Assembly (NCBI GenBank): GCA_031288215.1 | Contig: JAITRV010000161.1 | Location: 1-5,061 of the forward strand | Origin: Spirochaetaceae bacterium | GTDB taxonomy: Bacteria > Spirochaetota > Spirochaetia > Treponematales > Breznakiellaceae | DNA: 5,061 nt | Direction: 5' to 3' | Part shown: piece after piece, positions 1 through 5,061 of the stretch | How the letters are laid out: every line of letters starts with the position of its first letter | How positions within the stretch are numbered: position 1 is the stretch's first letter | The notes under the pieces: generated by a model | Seen by the model: the letters and a program-made list of their open reading frames with translations, nothing else | Database searches by the model: none | Told to the model about the DNA's origin: nothing | Made by a program: the position numbers and the translations under genes

Positions 1-42
1 ACCTTGATTACTCTCAATGACTCGATAGATCCAAAGAAATTT

Positions 43-125
43 AACCACGGACCACACGGACAAACACGGACAAATACATGAATTTCAAACAACAAGTCCG
101 TGTTGGTCCGTGTGTGTCCGTGGTT
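43..125. repeat. Imperfect inverted repeat built of 10-bp units, possible terminator
   Basis: The left arm (43-71) and the reverse complement of the right arm (96-125) match along nearly their whole length, with one single-base gap and one mismatch, around a 24-nt AT-rich loop. Each arm is three tandem units of about 10 bp; the right arm reads GTCCGTGTTG, GTCCGTGTGT, GTCCGTGGTT. The arm is followed by a pyrimidine-rich tail ending in seven T residues (133-139). The transcript would form a long hairpin followed by U-rich sequence, so it could end transcription of a gene to the left of the window. Short palindromes of this ACCACGGAC style occur as dispersed intergenic repeats in various environmental bacteria; that is recollection, not checked. 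No gene can be supported in positions 1-228. Confidence 0.75.
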
Positions 126-216
126 CTTCTTCTTTTTTTGAGTAAATGCAGGAGCCCTGTCACCGGGGGAGGGCGCCCTTGTAATTCCGGGGGCTCTGTG
201 ATTAACTGGTACATCG

Positions 217-223
217 AAGGGAG
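217..223 (+). promoter_or_regulatory. Ribosome binding site of purH
   Basis: AAGGGAG lies 5 nt upstream of the ATG at 229 and is a near match to the AAGGAG Shine-Dalgarno core. Together with an in-frame TGA at 199-201 and no other start codon in between, it fixes the purH start. Confidence 0.7.
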
Positions 224-228
224 CAGCC

Positions 229-1920
229 ATGAAAAAACGGGCGTTGATCAGCGTATTTAACAAGGAAGGGATCGCCGAACTGGCCTCCTTTTTGGCGGCA
301 GAAGGCTGGGAGATCCTCTCCACCGGGGGAACAGCGGCGTCTCTCCGGGAGCAGGGGCTTCCCGTCACCGACGTGGCGGCGGTCACGGGCTTTCCCGAAT
401 GCCTGGACGGCAGGGTAAAAACCCTGCACCCCGCAATCCATGCGGGGATTCTCGCCCGGCGGGAGGACCGATCCCACCGGGAAACCCTGGAAAAACTGGG
501 ACTTTCCCCCATCGACCTGGTCTGCGTCAACCTCTACCCCTTCTTTGAAAAGGTCCGCTCCGAGGATCGGCATGCTTCCACGGATCGGAATGATCCACAG
601 GATCGGAATGATCCGCAGGATCATCATGATCCTACGGATCATCCCGGTCCCTGCGGCGAGACGGTGGAGTTCATCGACATCGGGGGGCCCGCCATGCTCC
701 GGTCCGCGGCGAAAAACTACCGGGACGTGATCGTCCTCACGGATCCGGCGGATTACGGGGAAGTCCTGGCGGGCCTCAAGGCGGGAGGGGTGGCGGAGGA
801 ACTGCGCCGGCGCTTGGCGGGGAAGGTCTTCGACCTGACCTCCGCCTACGACGGGGCCATAGCCCGCTACCTCCTGGACGAGGCCTATCCCGCGTACTGG
901 CCCCTGTCCCTCAGAAAGGCTCAAAGCCTCCGCTACGGCGAGAACAGCCATCAACAGGCGGCCCTCTACCTCCACACGGATCGATGCGGCGCCCTGGGCT
1001 TCATGGAACAGCTTCACGGCAAGGAACTGGGGTACAACAATATCCGGGACCTGGACCTGGCCTGGAAAGGGGCGTGCGCCTTCGGCCTGGAGGCGGACGG
1101 GACCGTGCCCCAGGGGGAAGCGGACCTGGAACGGCTCCTGCCGGCTTTGACCCTGCGCGCCGGGGGGATGAGCCGGGTTTGCTGCGTGGCGGTCAAGCAT
1201 AACAGCCCCTGCGGCATCGCCCTGGGAAACACCCTGGAAGAAGCCTTCGCCAAGACCTACGCCTGCGACCCGGTTTCCATCTTCGGGGGCATCCTGGCCT
1301 CCAACGTCCCGGTGGACGGGGCTGTCGCGGAAAAGCTGGGGGAACTCTTCCTGGAAATCGTGGTCGCCCCGGATTTTGATGAGGAAGCCCTGGCGATCCT
1401 CAGGAAGAAGAAGCATCTGAGGATCATCCGGGCCCCCCGGGCCCCCCGGGAAGTCCGGGAATGCAGCTCCGTGGACGGCGGCCTCCTGGTGCAGGAGGTG
1501 AACCGGCGGCTCCTTTCCGCCTGGGAGGTGGTCACCCGGGCCCAGCCGGCGGCGGAGGACCTGGCCGACATGGTCTTTGGGATGCGGGCCGCGATCTTCG
1601 TGAAGAGCAACGCCATCGTGGTGGTGAAAGACCAGGCCGCCGTGGGCATCGGGGGGGGCGAGACCAACCGGATCTGGGCCGCGGAATTGGCCCTGAACCG
1701 GAGCGGGCGGCTGGCCGCCGCCGGAACCGGGGCCCCCGCCCGGGTTCTGGCCTCGGACGCCTTTTTCCCCTTCCCCGATGTGGTGGAGGCCGCCGCCGCC
1801 GCGGGGATCAAGACCATCATCCAGCCCGGGGGTTCCCAAAACGATCAGCGTTCGATTGAAGCCTGTGATACATTCAATATCGCCATGGTCTTTACCGGGA
1901 TCAGGCATTTTAAGCATTAA
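229..1920 (+). CDS. purH: Bifunctional AICAR formyltransferase / IMP cyclohydrolase PurH
   Basis: This 563-residue cytosolic enzyme catalyses the last two steps of de novo purine synthesis: AICAR plus 10-formyl-THF to FAICAR, then ring closure to IMP. The N-terminal cyclohydrolase (MGS-like) domain shows STGGTA (31-36), GFPECLDGRVKTLHP (54-68), NLYPF (101-105) and IDIGGPAMLRSAAKN (149-163). The C-terminal transformylase domain shows RYGENSHQQAA (235-245), YNNIRDLD (269-276), VKHNSPCG (322-329) with the catalytic Lys323-His324 pair, FVKSNAI (457-463), GIGGGE (473-478), ASDAFFPF (508-515), IQPGGS (531-536) and the terminal RHFKH. The protein is about 35 residues longer than the E. coli enzyme, which is near 529. 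Two insertions account for this: a hexapeptide repeat at 113-142, and about 29 extra residues at roughly 283-320. The domain linker near 215-235 is somewhat shorter than in E. coli. All key motifs are intact, so it is probably functional. purD follows on the same strand. Confidence 0.97.
   Translation: MKKRALISVFNKEGIAELASFLAAEGWEILSTGGTAASLREQGLPVTDVAAVTGFPECLDGRVKTLHPAIHAGILARREDRSHRETLEKLGLSPIDLVCVNLYPFFEKVRSEDRHASTDRNDPQDRNDPQDHHDPTDHPGPCGETVEFIDIGGPAMLRSAAKNYRDVIVLTDPADYGEVLAGLKAGGVAEELRRRLAGKVFDLTSAYDGAIARYLLDEAYPAYWPLSLRKAQSLRYGENSHQQAALYLHTDRCGALGFMEQLHGKELGYNNIRDLDLAWKGACAFGLEADGTVPQGEADLERLLPALTLRAGGMSRVCCVAVKHNSPCGIALGNTLEEAFAKTYACDPVSIFGGILASNVPVDGAVAEKLGELFLEIVVAPDFDEEALAILRKKKHLRIIRAPRAPREVRECSSVDGGLLVQEVNRRLLSAWEVVTRAQPAAEDLADMVFGMRAAIFVKSNAIVVVKDQAAVGIGGGETNRIWAAELALNRSGRLAAAGTGAPARVLASDAFFPFPDVVEAAAAAGIKTIIQPGGSQNDQRSIEACDTFNIAMVFTGIRHFKH
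565..654 (+). repeat. In-frame 18-bp tandem repeat (5 units) inside purH
   Basis: Five consecutive 18-bp units begin at 565, 583, 601, 619 and 637. Units 2 and 3 differ at one base, and units 1, 4 and 5 are degenerate. The consensus is GATCGGAATGATCCNCAG. Each unit is six codons and stays in the purH frame, giving DRHAST, DRNDPQ, DRNDPQ, DHHDPT and DHPGPC (residues 113-142). Each unit splits further into two 9-bp halves that usually begin with GATC. GGATC-N5-GATCC near-palindromes occur at 582-596, 600-614 and 618-632. The array replaces a short surface loop between NLYPF and IDIGGP that in E. coli PurH has about 10 residues against about 37 here. The encoded segment is hydrophilic, rich in Asp, Pro and His, and probably disordered. 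Confidence 0.93.
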
Positions 1921-1936
1921 CAAGCCTCCGGCATAC

Positions 1937-1992
1937 GGGGGGTCCGGGGGGGCTGCGGCCCCCCGGCGGGGGTGTGGGGGCGGAGCCCCCAT
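1937..1992 (+). repeat. Double GC-rich hairpin element between purH and purD
   Basis: Two stem-loops stand side by side in the 104-nt purH-purD gap. The first pairs 1944-1951 with 1959-1966 (8 bp, CCGGGGGG with CCCCCCGG, 7-nt loop). The second pairs 1975-1981 with 1985-1991 (7 bp, TGGGGGC with GCCCCCA, 3-nt loop GGA). Neither is followed by a T run, so a standard rho-independent terminator is unlikely. The form resembles REP-like extragenic palindromes. It could instead affect mRNA stability or the relative expression of the two pur genes. Dispersed copies cannot be tested within one window. Confidence 0.7.
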
Positions 1993-2013
1993 CTTATGGT
2001 GAGCACACCGACG

Positions 2014-2019
2014 AGGAGG
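2014..2019 (+). promoter_or_regulatory. Ribosome binding site of purD
   Basis: A perfect AGGAGG, within a run of GAG/GGA repeats at 2013-2022, lies 5 nt before the ATG at 2025. This decides the start in favour of 2025 over the in-frame upstream ATG at 1974, which falls inside the GC hairpin element and has no comparable site. Confidence 0.85.
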
Positions 2020-2024
2020 AGGCC

Positions 2025-3359
2025 ATGAAGGTTTTAGTCATCGGTTCCGGGGGCCGGGAACACGCCATCGCCTGGAAGCTGGCCCGGTCGGAACGGGTTG
2101 AGCGGGTATACCTGGCCCCGGGAAACGGCGGCACCGCCGCCGAGCTTAAATGCGTCAACATTCCCGTTCCCGGGGGAGATCCGGAGACGGAGGCCTCCCA
2201 GGAGGCCCTGGCGGCCTGGGCCCGCGGCGAGGGGATAGGCCTCACCCTGGTCGGCCCCGAGGGGCCCCTGGCGGCGGGCCTGGTGGACCGGTTCCGCGCC
2301 CAGGGCCTCCCGGTCGTCGGCCCGGACCGGGCGGCCGCCCGGCTTGAGGCGAGTAAGGCCTTTTCCAAATCCTTCATGGAAAAATACGCGGTCCGCGCCG
2401 CCCGGAGCAGGACCGTGACGGACTATGCCGAGGCCGTCCGCTCTGCGGCGGAACACTTTAGCCCGCATCGGGCCCCGCCCCTGGTGGTCAAGGCCGACGG
2501 CCTGGCCGCGGGCAAGGGGGTCGTGGTGGCCTCCACCCTGGGGGAAGCGAAGGATGCCCTGGACGCCTTCATGCGCAAGGGGGCCCTGGGGGAAGCGGGC
2601 CGGACCGTGGTGCTGGAGGACTTTCTTTCGGGGAGGGAGGTGTCGATCCTGGCGGCGGTCAGCGTGAAAGGCGGTTCCCGGGGAGCCATCCTGCCCTTTG
2701 TTTCCGCCCGGGACCATAAGCGCCGTTTTGACGGTTCCCGGGGGCCCAATACCGGGGGCATGGGGGCCGTCGCGCCGGTGCCGGATTTTTCCGCCGCCGC
2801 CGGCGAGGATTTCCGGCGGGCTATCCTGGAACCCACCCTCCGGGGGATGGAAGGGGAGGGCCTGGATTACCGGGGCTTCATCTTCTTCGGCCTCATGGTT
2901 CAGGATGACCGCTGTTTTCTGCTGGAATACAATGTCCGCTTGGGCGATCCCGAAACCCAGGCGGTGCTCCCCCTCATGGAGTCGGACCTGGCGGATCTCT
3001 GTCTGGCCATGCTGGATGGTTCCCTGGAAAATTTTCCCCTGAAGTGGAAGGCCGGCGCGGTCTGCGCCCCGGTGGCGGTGGCCGACGGCTATCCCGGCCT
3101 CTACCGGAAGGGCGACCCCATCAGGGTGGACCGGAAGGCCCTGGAGGAGACCGGGGCCCTCCTCTTTGCCGCCGGGGCCCGGCTGGGGGAGGACGGGCTC
3201 CGCGTCTCCGGGGGGCGGGTCCTGGCGGTATCCGCCTGGGGGGAGGACGGCGAGGAAGCCCGGCGCCGGGCCTACAAGGCCCTGGAGGCCGTCAGCTTCA
3301 AGGACATGGCCTACCGCAAGGATATAGGCCGGGAAGGGGCCGCCCCCGGCTTTGCGTGA
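2025..3359 (+). CDS. purD: Phosphoribosylamine-glycine ligase (GAR synthetase) PurD
   Basis: This 444-residue cytosolic ATP-grasp enzyme joins 5-phosphoribosylamine and glycine, using ATP, to form glycinamide ribonucleotide in the second step of de novo purine synthesis. The N-terminal domain opens with MKVLVIGSGGREHA (1-14), followed by PGNGGT (32-37) and GPEGPLAAGLVD (77-88 region). The ATP-grasp region has SKAFSK (110-115), VKADGLAAGKGVVVA (155-169), LEDFLSGREVSIL (197-209), DHKRRFDGSRGPNTGGMG (230-247) and EYNVRLGDPETQ (301-312), the last matching the family's metal/ATP-binding signature. The C-terminal part (about 340-435) fits the GARS C domain. Length is slightly above the usual 420-430, with some extra residues at the C terminus. 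The start at 2025 gives an N terminus aligning exactly with E. coli PurD (MKVLVIG). The loop before GPNTGG reads FDGSRG where E. coli has GDKDTG, so one usual Asp is Ser. It probably shares a transcript with purH. Confidence 0.97.
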   Translation: MKVLVIGSGGREHAIAWKLARSERVERVYLAPGNGGTAAELKCVNIPVPGGDPETEASQEALAAWARGEGIGLTLVGPEGPLAAGLVDRFRAQGLPVVGPDRAAARLEASKAFSKSFMEKYAVRAARSRTVTDYAEAVRSAAEHFSPHRAPPLVVKADGLAAGKGVVVASTLGEAKDALDAFMRKGALGEAGRTVVLEDFLSGREVSILAAVSVKGGSRGAILPFVSARDHKRRFDGSRGPNTGGMGAVAPVPDFSAAAGEDFRRAILEPTLRGMEGEGLDYRGFIFFGLMVQDDRCFLLEYNVRLGDPETQAVLPLMESDLADLCLAMLDGSLENFPLKWKAGAVCAPVAVADGYPGLYRKGDPIRVDRKALEETGALLFAAGARLGEDGLRVSGGRVLAVSAWGEDGEEARRRAYKALEAVSFKDMAYRKDIGREGAAPGFA

Positions 3360-3450
3360 ACCGCGAATTGAGCCGAAGAAGAACCAACCGCGACGCTCAA
3401 GCAAGGTAGAAGGTACAGAAAAGCAAGAAATTCCCTTCCGGGGGGAAAAG

Positions 3451-3458
3451 AGAGGTGA
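3451..3458 (+). promoter_or_regulatory. Ribosome binding site of the MATE gene
   Basis: AGAGGTGA matches the 3' part of the extended Shine-Dalgarno sequence (AGGAGGTGA) and ends 5 nt before the ATG at 3464. It overlaps the alternative GTG at 3455, so it supports the ATG as the real start. A weak hairpin (TTCCC 3431-3435 with GGGAA 3443-3447) lies just upstream. Confidence 0.75.
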
Positions 3459-3463
3459 CGATA

Positions 3464-4822
3464 ATGGCTGTGATTGGAAATAATCTTTCCGAGGGGAAGG
3501 TGTTAACGAAGCTCGTCCGCTTTGCCCTGCCTTTTCTGGCGACCAACCTGGTCCAGTCCTGCTACAATGTGGCGGATATGCTCATTGTGGGCAATTTCAG
3601 CGGAACCTTCGGGATGTCCGGGGTGAACATCGGGGGGCAGGTGACGATGATTCTCACCTTTCTGATCATCGGCCTTTCCATGGGGGCCACGGTCCTCATC
3701 GGCCAGTATGTGGGGGCGGGCAACCGGGAGGCCCTGAAAAAGGTTACCGCGACCCTTATCACCATCCTGCTCATCATGGCCCTGGGCTTGACCCTTGTGA
3801 TGCTGATCCTCAAGACGCCGATTCTGCGTCTCATCAAGACCCCCGCGGAATCCTACGAGGAGTCCGACCGCTACCTCACCATTACCGTGACGGGGCTCGT
3901 CTTTATCTTCGGCTACAACGCTTTCAGCGCGATTCTCCGGGGGATGGGGGATTCCAAACATCCCTTCTACTTCGTGCTTATCGCCTGTATCACCAACGTG
4001 ATCCTGGACCTGCTCTTTGTGGCGGTTTTCCACTGGAGCGCCTTTGGCGCGGCCCTGGCCACGGTGATCTCCCAGGCCCTGAGCATGTTCCTCTGCATCG
4101 GCTATATGCTGCGGAACGACTTTCAGTTCGATTTCAAGCGCTCGTCCTTCAGGATCGATAAAGACCAACTCGCCTTGATCTTCAAAATCGGGCTGCCCAC
4201 CTGCATCCAAAACGGGGTCACCAGCATTTCCTTCCTGTTTATCACCGGTATCGTCAACATGGTGGGCGGGGTCAGCGCCTCCGCCGCGGTGGGGGCGGTG
4301 TCCAAGTTCAACAGCTTCGGCATCATGCCCACCCAGGCCATGAGCGCCTCCATATCCACCATGAGCGCCCAGAATATCGGCGCGAACCGGATGGACCGGG
4401 CAATACAGGCCTGCCGGATCGGCATCGCCATTTCCGCGGGAGTAACGGTGATCATCTTCGCCCTGGTCCGGCTCTTCCCCGAGCGGATCATGATGATCTT
4501 CGGCAGCGACCCGGAGATGATCGAGATGGGGGTGAGCTTCCTGCGGGCCTTCAGCGTGGAATTTCTCATCATCCCCTTTTTCTTCTGCATCAACGGGTTT
4601 TTAATCGGCGGGGGACACACCCTCTTTACCCTGATCACCGGTATCGTCTCCTCGGTGGTCCTGCGGGTACCGGTCTGTTATATCTTCGGGGTGGTGCTGG
4701 GCTGGGGCATTTTCGGGGTAGGCCTGGGCTATCCCGCCGCGGTGGGGGGCTCGTTCCTCCTGGTCATCGGCTTCATGCTCTCCGGCAGGTGGAAACACAA
4801 CGCGGTTAAACAGGGAGGATGA
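3464..4822 (+). CDS. MATE family efflux transporter (NorM/DinF-type)
   Basis: This 452-residue inner-membrane protein has about 12 hydrophobic segments in two homologous six-helix halves. MATE proteins expel drugs or other organic cations in exchange for Na+ or H+. Typical motifs are present: YNVADMLIVGN in helix 1 (34-44), IGQYVGAGNREALKK after helix 2 (79-93), RGMGDSKHPF (159-168) and NVILDLLF (178-185) in the first half. The second half has GLPTCIQN (243-250), MSAQNIGANRMDRA (300-313) mirroring the IGQYVGAGN motif, and FFCINGFLIGGGHT (373-386). Length is normal for the family. No signal peptide is expected, because helix 1 serves as the membrane signal. It lies 104 nt after purD, so read-through is possible but a functional link to purines is not shown. 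The substrate cannot be predicted from sequence. An alternative GTG start at 3455 would add three residues. Confidence 0.93.
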   Translation: MAVIGNNLSEGKVLTKLVRFALPFLATNLVQSCYNVADMLIVGNFSGTFGMSGVNIGGQVTMILTFLIIGLSMGATVLIGQYVGAGNREALKKVTATLITILLIMALGLTLVMLILKTPILRLIKTPAESYEESDRYLTITVTGLVFIFGYNAFSAILRGMGDSKHPFYFVLIACITNVILDLLFVAVFHWSAFGAALATVISQALSMFLCIGYMLRNDFQFDFKRSSFRIDKDQLALIFKIGLPTCIQNGVTSISFLFITGIVNMVGGVSASAAVGAVSKFNSFGIMPTQAMSASISTMSAQNIGANRMDRAIQACRIGIAISAGVTVIIFALVRLFPERIMMIFGSDPEMIEMGVSFLRAFSVEFLIIPFFFCINGFLIGGGHTLFTLITGIVSSVVLRVPVCYIFGVVLGWGIFGVGLGYPAAVGGSFLLVIGFMLSGRWKHNAVKQGG

Positions 4823-4903
4823 GTTAGATTTTACTTACACTAACGGCCTCAATTCGATGATCTGATTTACAAATGTTCCACTTGAAAGACCGCTTCTGCC
4901 GCC

Positions 4904-5061
4904 CTATTCTTTCCCCGCCGTGTATACGGCGGAACCGCCGACAAAGTATTTGGAAAGGGTGATGAACAGAATAATAACCGGTATACTCGCCATAAAAGCC
5001 ACCGCCATCATAGCGCCTTCATCGGCGAATTTTTCTTCCGCGAAGCTCACGATATACGTGG
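4904..5061 (-). CDS. Carbohydrate ABC transporter permease, C-terminal fragment (MalG-like)
   Basis: The reverse strand has an open frame from the window edge to a TAG at 4904-4906, giving the last 51 residues of a protein whose start lies beyond 5061. The fragment has a hydrophobic final helix (SIPVIILFITLSKYFVGG) followed by SAVYTAGKE. This is the usual end of MalG/UgpE-type sugar permeases of the binding-protein-dependent (CUT1) family, which commonly finish with a P-x-[IL]-hydrophobic-F-x-x-x-[QS]-[KR]-[YF]-[FI]-V-x-G helix end and a short G/A/K tail. The family's EAA loop, which contacts the ATPase, would lie outside the window. It faces purH-purD-MATE tail to tail with an 81-nt gap and belongs to a separate, presumably sugar-uptake, operon. 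Base composition is less GC-rich than in purD. The specific sugar is unknown. Confidence 0.82.
   Translation of the reverse strand, partial: TYIVSFAEEKFADEGAMMAVAFMASIPVIILFITLSKYFVGGSAVYTAGKE

Noticed and set aside
1..81. Possible tail of an upstream gene in frame 1 (open to the TGA at 79)
   Set aside because: Only about 26 codons, the second half of which are inside the inverted repeat; nothing recognisable.
140..228. Riboswitch or clear promoter in the purH leader
   Set aside because: A 6-bp GAGCCC/GGGCTC pairing (152-157, 191-196) and a TTGTAA-like hexamer at 179 exist, but no purine, PRPP or THF riboswitch core is recognisable and no good -10 box lies at the right distance.
78..260. 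60-codon forward ORF upstream of purH
   Set aside because: Most of it is translated from the inverted-repeat right arm and the purH leader; it overlaps the purH start in another frame, has no good Shine-Dalgarno sequence and resembles no known protein.
565..654. CRISPR-like array
   Set aside because: The units are contiguous 18-bp repeats with no spacers and they keep the purH reading frame.
202..1992. 596-codon open frame antisense to purH
   Set aside because: Its length follows from the G/C-rich third positions of purH on the other strand; the translation is Gly/Pro/His/Arg-rich and has no recognisable motifs.
1974..2024. Upstream in-frame ATG that would lengthen PurD by 17 residues
   Set aside because: It lies within the second GC hairpin, lacks a good ribosome binding site, and the extension has no counterpart at the family's MKVLVIG N terminus.
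3368..3400. TTGAGC...GCTCAA inverted repeat after purD
   Set aside because: A 6-bp stem with a 21-nt loop and no T run is too weak to call a terminator.
2034..3404. 456-codon open frame antisense to purD
   Set aside because: Same cause as the purH shadow; low-complexity translation opposite a clearly real gene.
3455..3463. GTG start for the MATE gene
   Set aside because: The GTG overlaps the AGAGGTGA Shine-Dalgarno sequence that is ideally placed for the ATG at 3464.

Overview
The window carries three complete forward-strand genes and the tail of one reverse-strand gene. It reads like ordinary bacterial chromosome with a few unusual repeat structures. The order is: an AT-richer leader with a 10-bp-unit inverted repeat (about 43-139); purH (229-1920); a GC-rich double hairpin (about 1937-1992); purD (2025-3359); a MATE-family multidrug/cation antiporter gene (3464-4822); a short AT-richer convergent gap; and the C-terminal end of a sugar ABC transporter permease on the minus strand (4904-5061).

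The host is a GC-rich bacterium with strong third-position G/C bias, shown by many GGG, CCC and CTG codons and by long open antisense frames opposite purH and purD. The protein style and the mix of GC-rich genes with AT-richer spacers would fit a spirochaete such as a gut or termite-associated treponeme. This is a weak impression from memory, not demonstrated here, and other phyla are possible.

PurD makes glycinamide ribonucleotide early in de novo purine synthesis, and PurH carries out the last two steps to IMP. Both genes have good ribosome binding sites and the same orientation, with a 104-nt gap between them, and are probably expressed together. The MATE gene follows after another 104-nt gap with its own strong Shine-Dalgarno sequence. 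It could be read through from purD, but nothing ties its function to purines.

The most distinctive feature is inside purH. Five 18-bp tandem units (10 half-units of 9 bp) are inserted in frame in the IMP cyclohydrolase domain, just before the conserved IDIGGP motif. They encode a D-R/H-x-D-P-x hexapeptide repeat and carry GATC sites spaced exactly 9 bp apart. A second lineage-specific insertion lies before the catalytic Lys-His of the transformylase domain. I found no CRISPR array, transposase, tRNA, rRNA or recognisable riboswitch, and no clear new multi-gene system.
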